From contig NZ_PSYR01000001.1 in assembly GCF_003333315.1 (NCBI RefSeq), positions 646,501 through 710,500 on the forward strand: a stretch of 64,000 nt of DNA, written 5' to 3'. The notes below the pieces were generated by a model. The model did not search any database and had not been told where the DNA came from. It worked only from the letters and a program-made list of their open reading frames with translations. Each line of letters starts with the position of its first letter. Position 1 is the first letter of the stretch. A program made the position numbers and the translations under genes. Origin of the DNA: Acidiferrobacter thiooxydans. GTDB lineage: Bacteria; Pseudomonadota; Gammaproteobacteria; Acidiferrobacterales; Acidiferrobacteraceae. Of the stretch, positions 55,633-64,000 are shown piece after piece.

Positions 55633-55921
55633 CATCATGGATAAACCGACGGCATATCTGTCTGCAGGCCTATACCCAGCAGGCGGCACAGAGGCCCCCA
55701 TACGGGGACTCCGGCGCCGCCACCGGGTGTTCCGGGCGTTAGGGCTTCACGGGGGGAATGGCGGGCCGCAGGGCTAGCCCCTAGGACGGTTCGCGGGTTC
55801 GTGGTAGATTTTGCCGTTTATCGGGCCCCGAACGCCGTCCCTCAAGGGCATGCGGGTCCGTTGCGGCGGTCTAGGCCTGGGCCCAGTCGGGTTCTCGGGA
55901 CGGGAACGGGAGGTTGCGACG

Positions 55922-56029
55922 TTGTTTTGGATTATGGGGGGACTGTTCGTGGCCGTTTACGGGCTCCTTTGGGGTCTTGTCCGGTTTTCCGAATCCGTCA
56001 TCCGGACCCGTGAAGGGGGCAACCGATGA
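55922..56029 (+). CDS. Small membrane peptide preceding kdpF, copy 2
   Basis: About 35 codons: LFWIMGGLFVAVYGLLWGLV, then RFSESVIRTREGGNR. One hydrophobic helix with a charged tail, equivalent to the peptide at 50220. The start may be TTG 55922 (GGGAGG eight bases upstream) or ATG 55934. It overlaps kdpF copy 2 by ATGA. Confidence 0.65.
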   Translation: MFWIMGGLFVAVYGLLWGLVRFSESVIRTREGGNR

Positions 56030-56106
56030 TGGATGTGCTGCTGGCGCTCATCGTCGTGGTGGCGGCCTACCTGGTGTATGCGATCCTGTATCCGGAACGG
56101 TTCTGA
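56026..56106 (+). CDS. kdpF: KdpF, copy 2
   Basis: 26 residues: one membrane helix (MMDVLLALIVVVAAYLVYAI) ending LYPERF. It stabilises the pump. It lies three bases before kdpA copy 2. Confidence 0.88.
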   Translation: MMDVLLALIVVVAAYLVYAILYPERF

Positions 56107-56109
56107 GGG

Positions 56110-57858
56110 ATGAGTCCCGCGGCCTTCTGGCAGATCGTCCTCGAACTCGTGGTGGCAGGCGCTATCAGCGTGCCCTTCGGTCACTATCTCGCGCGCGTCT
56201 TTCAGGACCAAAAGACCCTGCTCGACCCGGTACTGGACCCTGTCGATCGTCTGATCTATCGCCTCATAGGCCGAGACGTCGTCGATCAGGCGATGGATTG
56301 GAAGGGCTACGCGACCAGCATGCTGCTCACCAATCTCCTGATGGGGCTTCTGATCTACGGGATCCTGTCATGGCAGGGGCATCTGCCGTGGAATCCCCTG
56401 CATTTCCCCGACGTCAACCCGTTTCTGGCGTTCAATACCGCCGCCAGTTTCATTACCAACACCAACTGGCAGAACTATGGCGGGGAGTCGACGCTGTCGC
56501 TCTTTAGTCAGATGGCGGCCATCACCTTCCCGATGTTTACCTCGGCGGCCACCGGCCTCGTGGTGGCCATCGCATTCTTCCGGGCGCTTGGGCCGGCCCG
56601 CGACAAGGGCCGCAACCTCGGCAATTTCTACCGGGATTTCGTACGCGTGCTGACGCGCGTCTTCCTTCTGCCTTGCCTTTTCATCACCCCGATCCTGGTA
56701 TGGACAGGGTCGCCGGAGACGCTCACCGGCATGGTCACGGCGCACCTCATCCAGGGGGGCACGCAGCACATCCCGATGGGGCCGGTGGCCGATCTCGAGG
56801 TCATAAAGCACCTTGGTACCAACGGCGGTGGGTTCTTCAATGCCAATTCCGCGCACCCCTTCGAGAATCCGACACCCTTGTCGAATATCATCGAGACCCT
56901 GCTCATGATGGTGACGCCGATGGCGCTCGTCATCACCTTCGGACGCATGGTCGGTAACCCGAAGCTCGCGCGTGTCATGTATAGCGTCATGGCGTCCATG
57001 CTGGTGGTAGCAGTATTCGTGGCGGTGATCGCCGAGCAGCGCGGCACGCCGCTTCTGGCCCACGCCGGCCTCATGCAGCATGCCGGCGGTGGCCAGATGG
57101 GCGGCAACATGGTGGGCAAGGAGGTGCGCTTTGGCATCACCCAGAGCGCGATCTTCGACACCGTCAGTACCGCGTTTACGACAGGGACCGTGAACTCCAT
57201 GCTCGATAGCTACACACCCCTCGGCGGCATGGTCTCGCTCGTGCAGATGATGTTGAACTGCGTATTCGGCGGCAAGGGTGTCGGGGTGCTCAATTTCCTC
57301 ATGTATGGGCTGTTCGCGGTGTTCATTGCCGGCCTCATGGTCGGCAGGACCCCGGAGTTTCTTGGCAAGAAGATCGAGAAGCGCGAGATCGTGCTGGCGT
57401 CGCTCGCGCTTTTGGTGCATCCGCTCATCATTCTGATCCCGACCGCATGGTCGCTGGCCGCCCCCTACGGGGTAAGCTCGCTTGGCAACAGCGGATCGCA
57501 CGGTCTGTCGGAAGTCCTTTACGCCTTTACCTCGGCGGCTGCCAACAACGGGTCGGCGTTCGCGGGCCTGAATGGTAATACCCCTTGGTATAATGTCTCG
57601 CTCGGTCTTGTGATCCTCTTTGGGCGCTATGCCTCGATCATCTTTATGCTCGCGATCGGCGGGTCGTTAGCGGCCAAGCCGCCCGTGCAGGAGACCATAG
57701 GGACTCTGAAGACCGACACCGCGCTATTCGGCGGATTCTGGTTCGCCACGATCATCGTGGTGGGGGCGCTCACCTTCTTCCCAGGCCTCGTGCTCGGGCC
57801 GATCGCCGAGTATTTCGCGCTCTACGCCCACCATACGATGTCCGGGGTGGGACGATGA
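56110..57858 (+). CDS. kdpA: KdpA, copy 2 (intact)
   Basis: 582 residues with all four channel repeats: NTNWQNYGGESTLS, NGGGFFNANSAHPFENPT, GTVNSMLDSYTPLGG and FTSAAANNGSAFAGLNGNTPW, through to the normal C terminus. It overlaps kdpB copy 2 by ATGA. Divergence from copy 1 is large enough to exclude a recent duplication. Confidence 0.97.
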   Translation: MSPAAFWQIVLELVVAGAISVPFGHYLARVFQDQKTLLDPVLDPVDRLIYRLIGRDVVDQAMDWKGYATSMLLTNLLMGLLIYGILSWQGHLPWNPLHFPDVNPFLAFNTAASFITNTNWQNYGGESTLSLFSQMAAITFPMFTSAATGLVVAIAFFRALGPARDKGRNLGNFYRDFVRVLTRVFLLPCLFITPILVWTGSPETLTGMVTAHLIQGGTQHIPMGPVADLEVIKHLGTNGGGFFNANSAHPFENPTPLSNIIETLLMMVTPMALVITFGRMVGNPKLARVMYSVMASMLVVAVFVAVIAEQRGTPLLAHAGLMQHAGGGQMGGNMVGKEVRFGITQSAIFDTVSTAFTTGTVNSMLDSYTPLGGMVSLVQMMLNCVFGGKGVGVLNFLMYGLFAVFIAGLMVGRTPEFLGKKIEKREIVLASLALLVHPLIILIPTAWSLAAPYGVSSLGNSGSHGLSEVLYAFTSAAANNGSAFAGLNGNTPWYNVSLGLVILFGRYASIIFMLAIGGSLAAKPPVQETIGTLKTDTALFGGFWFATIIVVGALTFFPGLVLGPIAEYFALYAHHTMSGVGR

Positions 57859-59924
57859 GCGAGGCTGCGGCCGGCGCGCCCGGCCATACCGGGATACGCC
57901 GCAAGGGCGCGCGCGAACTCGTCGCCCAGGCAATCGTCGATTCCTTCCGGAAATTCCACCCGGCCGTGCAGGTCCGGAATCCGGTCATGTTCATCGTGTG
58001 GTTGTCGATGTTCGTGACCCTGGCCTTGACCTTTGATCCGGGGCTTTTTGGCAAGACCGATGTGACGGCTGCTTATAATGGTTTTGTGACCGCCATCCTG
58101 TTCTTCACGGTCTGGTTCGCCAACTTCGCGGAGGCGCTGGCCGAAGGCCGTGGCAAGGCACAGGCCGACAGCCTGCGTCAGACGAAGACCGACGTGACGG
58201 CGCGACGCATAGTTGATGACGACACCTTCGAGGTGATCATGGCCGGCGCCCTGCGCAAGGGCGACCGCGTGCGTGTCGAGCGCGGGGAGATCATTCCCAC
58301 AGACGGCGAGATTCTCGAGGGCATCGCATCGGTCGACGAGTCGGCGATCACCGGCGAGTCCGCGCCGGTGTTGAAGGAGCCGGGGACCGACATGTTCTCG
58401 ACGGTGACCGGCGGCACGCGCATCCTGTCCGACTGGCTGGTCTTTCGCGTGTCGGCCGACCCCGGTCACACCTTCCTCGATCGCATGATCCATCTCGTGG
58501 AGGGTGCTCGGCGCCAGAAGACGCCCAATGAGATCGCGCTTACAGTGCTGCTTGCCGTGCTGAGTCTCATCTTTCTGGTGGTAGTGGCGACATTAAAGCC
58601 GCTTGCCGCGTTTCTCCATATCGATCTCGACGTCGCCACCCTGATTGCTTTGCTGGTGGCATTGATGCCGACCACTATCGGGGCGCTGCTGTCTGCGATC
58701 GGCATCGCCGGCATTGATCGCGCAACGCGCTTCAACGTGTTGGCGATGTCCGGGCGCGCGGTGGAGGCCGCGGGTGATGTGCAGACCCTGATCCTCGACA
58801 AGACCGGCACGATCACCATGGGCAATCGCCAGGCTACCGAGTTCGTGCCCCTGCCTGGTTATAGCGAGAGCGATGTCGCGGCAATCGCGCTCGCCGCCTC
58901 CTGGTACGACACCACCCCCGAGGGGCGCTCCATTGTGGCGCTGGCCGTGGCACGCGGGGTCAAGCACGATCCCGTTTGGGAGCGGGGGCAGGGCGTGGAG
59001 TTTACTGCCGAGACGCGGATGAGCGGGACCGATTTGCCGGATGGCCGCAAGGCACGCAAGGGCGCGGTGGCGGCGGTGGCGCGCTATGTCCAGGAGGGAT
59101 TCAAGACCACCGCGCCTGCGGAGCTAAAGGGTGCCGCCGAGCTGGTGGCGCGCAAGGGCGCGACGCCCCTGGCGCTTGCCATCGACGGCGAGCTCGTCGG
59201 CGTGATCGGCCTGTCGGATGTCTTGAAGCCGGGCATGCGCGAGCGGTTCGCCCACATGCGCAGCCTTGGCATAAAGACCGTCATGGTCACCGGCGACAAC
59301 CCGATCACTGCACGCGTCATCGCCGAGCAGGCCGGGGTCGACGATTTCGTGGCCGAGGCCAAGCCCGAGGATAAGATCCGGGTGATCCGGTCCGAGCAGG
59401 CGCGGGGGCGGCTCGTGGCCATGACCGGGGACGGCACGAATGATGCGCCGGCGCTCGCTCAGGCGGACGTGGGGCTTGCCATGCATTCGGGGACGGTGCC
59501 GGCAAAGGAGGCGGCCAACATGATCGACCTCGATTCCGACCCCACCAAGCTGATCGATGTCGTGGCGATTGGCAAGCAGCTTTTGATCACGCGCGGCGCG
59601 CTCACGACGTTTTCGATCGCCAATGACGTCGCCAAGTATTTCGCAATGTTGCCGGCCATGTTCATGCTGGCGTTGCCGGGGGTCTCGGCGCTCAACATCA
59701 TGCATCTCGCCACCCCTGAAAGCGCGGTCCTGTCGGCGCTCATCTTCAACGCCATCATCATCCCGATTCTCATCCCGCTGGCGCTGCGCGGCGTGCGTTT
59801 TCAGCCGACCACCGCCAATCATATGCTGGCGCGCAATGTGTTGCTCTACGGGCTCGGGGGCCTCATTGTGCCGTTCATCGGCATAAAGGTCATCGATCTT
59901 CTGTTGAGCCCGTTCCTGCGTTAG
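57855..59924 (+). CDS. kdpB: KdpB, copy 2
   Basis: 689 residues with DKTGTITMGN, ITGESAP, TGDNPITARVIA and [18 protein letters not shown]. It overlaps kdpA copy 2 and is followed by kdpC at 15 bases. Complete by length. Confidence 0.97.
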   Translation: MSEAAAGAPGHTGIRRKGARELVAQAIVDSFRKFHPAVQVRNPVMFIVWLSMFVTLALTFDPGLFGKTDVTAAYNGFVTAILFFTVWFANFAEALAEGRGKAQADSLRQTKTDVTARRIVDDDTFEVIMAGALRKGDRVRVERGEIIPTDGEILEGIASVDESAITGESAPVLKEPGTDMFSTVTGGTRILSDWLVFRVSADPGHTFLDRMIHLVEGARRQKTPNEIALTVLLAVLSLIFLVVVATLKPLAAFLHIDLDVATLIALLVALMPTTIGALLSAIGIAGIDRATRFNVLAMSGRAVEAAGDVQTLILDKTGTITMGNRQATEFVPLPGYSESDVAAIALAASWYDTTPEGRSIVALAVARGVKHDPVWERGQGVEFTAETRMSGTDLPDGRKARKGAVAAVARYVQEGFKTTAPAELKGAAELVARKGATPLALAIDGELVGVIGLSDVLKPGMRERFAHMRSLGIKTVMVTGDNPITARVIAEQAGVDDFVAEAKPEDKIRVIRSEQARGRLVAMTGDGTNDAPALAQADVGLAMHSGTVPAKEAANMIDLDSDPTKLIDVVAIGKQLLITRGALTTFSIANDVAKYFAMLPAMFMLALPGVSALNIMHLATPESAVLSALIFNAIIIPILIPLALRGVRFQPTTANHMLARNVLLYGLGGLIVPFIGIKVIDLLLSPFLR

Positions 59925-59939
59925 CCATAAGGAGGCGCC

Positions 59940-60536
59940 GTGTCACGTACGTTCGGGACCGCCCTACGCCTGACCTTGCTGAGTTGGGTGCTATTCGGGC
60001 TTGGCTATCCATTGCTTGAGGTGGGCATCAACCAGCTCGCGTTTCCGGGGCCTGCCAATGGCAGTCTGGTGCGCGTCAAGGGTCAGGTGGTGGGTTCGCG
60101 CCTCATCGAGCAGCGGTTTACGGGGAGCGGTTGGTTTCATGGCCGGCCCTCGGCGGTACATATGGACCCGCGTTCGTCGGGAGGCTCAAACCTCGGCCCT
60201 TCGAGTGTGAGGCTCGCGCGTCATCTCGCGGCGCGGCGCGCGCGGCTCGTGGCCCGCCATCCGCGTCTCGCCGGCCGACGATTGCCGGCCGACATGATCA
60301 CGAGCTCGGGGTCCGGCCTCGACCCGGATATCACCCCCGCCAACGCCTATTTGCAGGCCTCATGGGTGGCGCGTGATCGCGACTTGCCGCGTGCGGTGGT
60401 GCGCCGTCTCGTGGCCCGCCATATACGCGGCCCATGGCTTGGGCTCTTTGGGCAGGCGCGCGTCGATGTCCTGTCCTTGAATCTGGGGCTAAAGCGCATC
60501 ATCGCCCGAGCCCGCCATGCTAGGATGGGGCCCTAG
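59940..60536 (+). CDS. kdpC: KdpC, copy 2
   Basis: 198 residues, GTG start at 59940 after AAGGAGGCGCC. It has an N-terminal membrane helix, PANGSLVRVKGQVVGS, GGSNLGPSS and SGSGLDPDITP. The C terminus is arginine-rich. Confidence 0.95.
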   Translation: MSRTFGTALRLTLLSWVLFGLGYPLLEVGINQLAFPGPANGSLVRVKGQVVGSRLIEQRFTGSGWFHGRPSAVHMDPRSSGGSNLGPSSVRLARHLAARRARLVARHPRLAGRRLPADMITSSGSGLDPDITPANAYLQASWVARDRDLPRAVVRRLVARHIRGPWLGLFGQARVDVLSLNLGLKRIIARARHARMGP

Positions 60537-60595
60537 GGCCCGCAAGGGCTTCGACCGGCGATCCCGGCGGACATTATGAACGAACCACGGAGTAT

Positions 60596-61747
60596 ATGAT
60601 GTCCTCTGCGCAAGAGGATATCCTGAGTACCCTGAAGGAGCGCCCGGCCGGGCGCCTCAAGATCTATATCGGCTCGGCGGCCGGGGTCGGAAAGACCTAT
60701 CAGATGTTGCTCGAGGCCCAGAGATTGCGCGGTGAAGGCGTCGATGTCGTGCTCGGTTATATCGAGACGCACGGTCGTGCCGAGACCGCGGCGCTCGTGG
60801 GCGATCTCGAAAAGGTCCCGCTGCGGCAGATCCGTTACCAAGACCGGTTATTCGAAGAGATGAACCTGCCGGCGATCCTCGAGCGGCGCCCGCAGATCGT
60901 CGTGATCGATGAGCTCGCCCACTCGAACATCCCGGGCACCGAGCACCCCAAGCGCTATCAGGATGTCGAGGACATCCTGAAGGCCGGCATCAACGTCATC
61001 TCCGCCGTCAACATCCAGCACATCGAAAGCCTGAATCCCTATGTCGAACGGTTGACCGGAGTGAAGGTACGCGAGACCGTACCGGACCGGGTGCTGGCCA
61101 TCGCAAGCGAGATCATCAATATCGATCTGTCGGTCGAGGATCACAGAGAGCGGCTGCGGCGCGGGAAGATTTATCCCACGGAGAAGGTCGAAAGCGCGCT
61201 ACGCGGGTTTTTCACACCCGAGAATCTGGCGGCCATGCGCGAGATGGCGCTGCGCGAGGTGGCGAGCAAGGTCGAGTATCAGACCGAGGAGCAGCGATTG
61301 CTGCGCGAAGCGGGGCCCTTGCGCCGCCCGGAGCGCGTGGTCGTCTGTCTCGGGCCTGATCACGCCGCGAATGTGGCCCTGCTGCGCCGGGGCGCAAGGG
61401 TCGCCGGCCGCTTGAATGCCGATTGGTTCGCAGTCACCGTCGTCCGCCCTGAGCTTGCGCCCGGGAAGGCCTTGAGCCCGGTGCGCAAGGAGTTCCTGAA
61501 ACTTGAGCGGCTGGCCGAGGAGCTTGGGGCGCGATTCCAGGTTCTCGAGGCGCATAGCGTGCTAGATGCTCTGGTGGGTTTCGTCGACGAACACGGTATC
61601 ACCATGGCGATCTTTGGCAAAAATCGGCATGTGGGCTGGCGCCTGCGCATATTCAAGTGGCTCACGCTCGAGTTTCTGAACCATACGGAGGGTGTCGATG
61701 TGCAAATCGTTGACACCAGCGAGCGCGACGCGTCAGCGCGTAACTAG
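60596..61747 (+). CDS. N-terminal-only KdpD (KdpD sensor plus USP domain, no kinase)
   Basis: 383 residues equal to the first part of E. coli KdpD: Walker A GSAAGVGKT (26-34), Walker B-like VVIDELAHSN, then a universal-stress-protein-type domain (about 245-375, VVCLGPDHAAN and IFGKNRHVGW). The DUF4118 membrane region and the histidine kinase of full KdpD are absent, and the protein ends with its own stop. Similar short KdpDs are known in some bacteria. Here a separate kinase and regulator follow within ten bases, so it may act as a cytosolic sensor that modulates that kinase. Confidence 0.9.
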   Translation: MMSSAQEDILSTLKERPAGRLKIYIGSAAGVGKTYQMLLEAQRLRGEGVDVVLGYIETHGRAETAALVGDLEKVPLRQIRYQDRLFEEMNLPAILERRPQIVVIDELAHSNIPGTEHPKRYQDVEDILKAGINVISAVNIQHIESLNPYVERLTGVKVRETVPDRVLAIASEIINIDLSVEDHRERLRRGKIYPTEKVESALRGFFTPENLAAMREMALREVASKVEYQTEEQRLLREAGPLRRPERVVVCLGPDHAANVALLRRGARVAGRLNADWFAVTVVRPELAPGKALSPVRKEFLKLERLAEELGARFQVLEAHSVLDALVGFVDEHGITMAIFGKNRHVGWRLRIFKWLTLEFLNHTEGVDVQIVDTSERDASARN

Positions 61748-61755
61748 GATAAGCC

Positions 61756-63561
61756 ATGCTACGATCACTCAGTAATCGCCTCATAATCGCCATTTCCGCT
61801 GTCGTGTTATTGCTCGGGGTTCTGGGTGCGCTGCTGGTCAGTCGCATCAGTGGCCTGGGCGAGATCACGCAGGCGATTCTTCGCACCAACGCCCATTCGG
61901 CCGCGGCCATGAGCAAGATGCGCGAGGCCGCGCAGGCCTACCGCCTTGCCACGCACACCCGCAGCCGCGCGCGCATCGCCACACACTTCGTGGCCGCCTG
62001 GCAGGGCTTCAAGGACGACAGTCGCGGGCTGCATGTGGCGGCCGAGCGGGCGCAGGTCGAGGCCGCCTGGAAGGCCTTCCGTCATGCCCCTGATACTGCT
62101 CGCCTGCGTTCGCTCGATAATGCCCTGCAGGACCTGAGGATCGTGGGTCGCACCGCCATAGCCGCGCGCGAACACCATGCGATCGTTGCCATCAAGGACC
62201 TGACGATCTTCGCCTCCCTGGGACTTGGCGCCTCGCTGCTCGTGATCCTGATCCTGTCGGTATGGATGGTGCGGCTCATCTTGCGACCCATGCGCCAGCT
62301 GGCTCGTGGTATCCACGATCTGAACCCGTCTGGTACCCACCGCGAGCTCGAGCGCTATGGGCTTTCGGAGTTCGATGATCTGACCCGGGAATTCAACGGG
62401 CTTTTGCGGCGCCTGGACAAGCATGAGCGTGGGAATACCGACAGGCTGGTCTACGAGAACGCCAAGATCGACGCCCTCATAAACTCCATAGACGACGGTC
62501 TCGTGCTTTTGGATCGGCAGGACAAGATCCTGCATGTAAACTTCATGGCGGGGATGCTGCTGCAGACCGAACCGGGAGAGCTGCTTGGACGCAATATCAA
62601 TGACCTGAACATCGCCACGCGCTTTTACATGAATCTGCGCAACGCGCTGGTGTCGCTGCGCCGCGAAGACCAGGACGAGCCGCAGTACAGCCGTAACGAG
62701 TTTTCCTTGACCATACGTGGCCGCCTCCACTCCTATATCCTGAAGACCGTCCCGTTCCGCGACAAGGGCCGCAGCATCATCGGGCTCATCGTGGTATTAC
62801 AAGACGTTACCGAATTGCGTCATGCCGAGCACCAGAGGACACAGCTTCTGGCAACGCTTTCGCACGAATTGAAAACCCCGCTTACGAGCTTGAGTCTTAG
62901 TATCGGAACGCTCTACGAGACGGCGCAGCAGGATGGCTACCCGCATCAGGTCCGTCAGCTGCTCGAAGTCGGCAAGGAGGAGGTGGGTCGGCTGACGATG
63001 CTTGTGGAGGATCTCCTGGACGTGTCGCGCCCCGATGCCATTCGCACGAGCATAGAGCTAAAGCCCCTGGAACTCTGCGAATTCCTGCGGCGCCAGGCGC
63101 ACTCTTTTCGTCTCCAGGCGGATCTCCAGGATGTGGATCTGGTCGTAAAATGTCTGCCGGATGTGGCTGTGAACGCGGATCCAGTGAAGCTTGGGTGGGT
63201 CTTCAACAATCTGCTGTCCAATGCCCTGCGGCATACGCCCCTACACGGGCAGATCGCGGTGTCGGTGTCCACGCCCAACGAGGAGGAGATCCTGGTAGAG
63301 GTTGCCGATACCGGTCGCGGCATACCGCCCGAGGAGTTGCCGCATATCTTCGACTGGTTCACGCAAGGGGCCGCCGATCGCCACGGTTCGGCGGGCATGG
63401 GGCTTGCCATTGTACGGGAAATGGTCGAGGCGCATGGTGGACGCATCACCGTTACCTCGAGAGTGAACGAAGGAACGCAGTTTCGGATCACACTGCCCCG
63501 ACGTATGACCACTGGCGACCTGCCTTTGCAGCCGGTTGTGCCACTTCCCGCGAGACCTTGA
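61756..63561 (+). CDS. Membrane histidine kinase with HAMP and PAS domains
   Basis: 601 residues. Two membrane segments (about 9-30 and 172-192) enclose a periplasmic helical sensor, then HAMP, PAS (about 243-360) and kinase core: H-box TLSHELKTPLTSLSLSIG, N-box FNNLLSNALRH, G1 DTGRGIPPEE, G2 GSAGMGLAIVREM. It starts eight bases after the short kdpD. It takes the place of the missing KdpD kinase half but is not similar to it in its sensor part, which suggests a recruited system. It lies four bases before the response regulator. Confidence 0.9.
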   Translation: MLRSLSNRLIIAISAVVLLLGVLGALLVSRISGLGEITQAILRTNAHSAAAMSKMREAAQAYRLATHTRSRARIATHFVAAWQGFKDDSRGLHVAAERAQVEAAWKAFRHAPDTARLRSLDNALQDLRIVGRTAIAAREHHAIVAIKDLTIFASLGLGASLLVILILSVWMVRLILRPMRQLARGIHDLNPSGTHRELERYGLSEFDDLTREFNGLLRRLDKHERGNTDRLVYENAKIDALINSIDDGLVLLDRQDKILHVNFMAGMLLQTEPGELLGRNINDLNIATRFYMNLRNALVSLRREDQDEPQYSRNEFSLTIRGRLHSYILKTVPFRDKGRSIIGLIVVLQDVTELRHAEHQRTQLLATLSHELKTPLTSLSLSIGTLYETAQQDGYPHQVRQLLEVGKEEVGRLTMLVEDLLDVSRPDAIRTSIELKPLELCEFLRRQAHSFRLQADLQDVDLVVKCLPDVAVNADPVKLGWVFNNLLSNALRHTPLHGQIAVSVSTPNEEEILVEVADTGRGIPPEELPHIFDWFTQGAADRHGSAGMGLAIVREMVEAHGGRITVTSRVNEGTQFRITLPRRMTTGDLPLQPVVPLPARP

Positions 63562-63564
63562 GTC

Positions 63565-64000
63565 ATGGCCTCCGTCCTTATCGTCGACGATGACCGCAAG
63601 ATCCGTTTGACGCTTGGGATATTTCTCGAGCGGCGTGGGTATCGCGTGCGCGACGTGGCGTCCGTGAAGGCGGCGCTGACGACTCTAAAGGAGTTTCGTG
63701 CCGATATCGTTCTGTCGGACCTGAAGATGGAGGGCGCGGGCGGCATCGAGCTTTTGGCGGCCATAAAGAGCGACTACCCGTCGTTGCCGGTCATCATCAT
63801 GACGGCTTATGCCACTGTCGAGAAGGCCGTGGAGGCCATCAAGCTCGGCGCCGCCGATTTCATCGTAAAGCCGTTCGCGCCGGCCGAGATCGAGCAGTTG
63901 CTGAGCCGTAACATCCACATTCAGGGCCTTGAGGCCGACAACCACAACCTGCGCATGGCCCTGGGTGAGCAGGACCTCATGACGCGCTCGGAGGCCTTGC
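63565..64000 (+). CDS. Response regulator, NtrC-type by its linker (runs off the window)
   Basis: The first 145 residues are present. The receiver has VLIVDDDRK, the phospho-Asp in VLSDLKMEG, the TAYATVEKAVEAIKLGA switch region and K in IVKPFAPAE. The linker (LEADNHNLRMALGEQDLMTRSEAL) resembles that between receiver and AAA+ domain in NtrC-family activators, not the OmpR-type linker of KdpE. If the next domain is AAA+, it would fit the sigma54 promoter seen at kdp operon 1. Only the sequence beyond 64000 can decide. Confidence 0.8.
   Translation, partial: MASVLIVDDDRKIRLTLGIFLERRGYRVRDVASVKAALTTLKEFRADIVLSDLKMEGAGGIELLAAIKSDYPSLPVIIMTAYATVEKAVEAIKLGAADFIVKPFAPAEIEQLLSRNIHIQGLEADNHNLRMALGEQDLMTRSEAL

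Larger units (their letters stand above)
54846..55921. other. 1.1-kb gene-free interval between the two kdp operons
   Basis: There is no intact gene. It holds a nine-base inverted repeat at 55412-55439, a smaller CTGGT/ACCAG repeat near 55350, and repeat copy B at about 55466-55632. It separates two full kdp operons and may be a decayed insertion. No GG-N10-GC element of the type seen before kdp operon 1 was found upstream of operon 2. Confidence 0.55.

Noticed and set aside
55740-55921. A sigma54 promoter for kdp operon 2
   Set aside because: The nearest look-alikes have GG-GC spacing of 8 or 11 bases, not 10, so none was called.

Overview
The window is high-GC, densely coded DNA from what looks like a Gammaproteobacterium. 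Supporting signs are KdpFABC, PAS-GGDEF-EAL proteins, TonB/ExbBD, -24/-12 (sigma54) promoters and TetR/RutR-type control. An acidophile of the Acidiferrobacter kind is possible but unproven. No rRNA, tRNA or CRISPR array was found.

Region by region. (1) 1-7.7 kb: a response-regulator tail, two large multidomain c-di-GMP proteins (one with a degenerate GGDEF motif) and a YajR-like MFS transporter. (2) 8.2-15.7 kb: a pyrimidine salvage/catabolism locus. Leftward: URC1 (GTP-cyclohydrolase-II-like), URC4 (DUF1688), upp and a RutR-like TetR regulator. Rightward: NCS1 permease, cdd, deoC, udp. A RutR-type operator (TGACC-N4-GGTCA) lies just upstream of URC1. (3) 15.9-41 kb: a nitrogen-scavenging region with a periplasmic phosphoesterase, two TonB-dependent receptors, a purine nucleoside permease-like protein, an HpxW-like Ntn hydrolase, guanine deaminase, a biuret-hydrolase-like isochorismatase, a cupin, a three-subunit molybdenum hydroxylase with XdhC and MocA-like maturation factors, an AllA-like lyase, a barbiturase/cyanurate-hydrolase-family ring-opening amidohydrolase, a GntR regulator, ExbB-ExbD-TonB and a second NCS1 permease. 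(4) 41.1-43.3 kb: an IscB (OMEGA, Cas9-ancestor) element with its own omega-RNA region, inserted in a GNAT acetyltransferase gene; joining the flanks restores the acetyltransferase reading frame. (5) 43.5-49.9 kb: a class II aldolase, an outer-membrane beta-barrel, DUF302, a metallophosphoesterase, a REC-histidine kinase hybrid and a PilJ-like sensor. (6) 50-64 kb: two complete kdpFABC operons, each preceded by a conserved small membrane peptide, then an N-terminal-only KdpD, a separate histidine kinase and the start of an apparently NtrC-type response regulator.

Two threads tie the window together. First, six sequences matching YGGCAY-N7-TGCT, all with exact GG-N10-GC spacing, precede both TonB receptors, the cupin/biuret/guanine operon, the molybdenum-hydroxylase operon, exbB and the first kdp operon. 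This suggests a sigma54 regulon for nucleobase nitrogen and potassium uptake. Second, the genes form a plausible uptake-to-ring-cleavage chain for purines and pyrimidines: receptor, TonB motor, inner-membrane permeases, deaminase, hydroxylase, ring opener and ureide lyase.

Three conserved genes (the first response regulator, the FAD subunit of the hydroxylase and kdpA copy 1) each appear to lack a single base. This is either recent decay or indel errors in the sequence.
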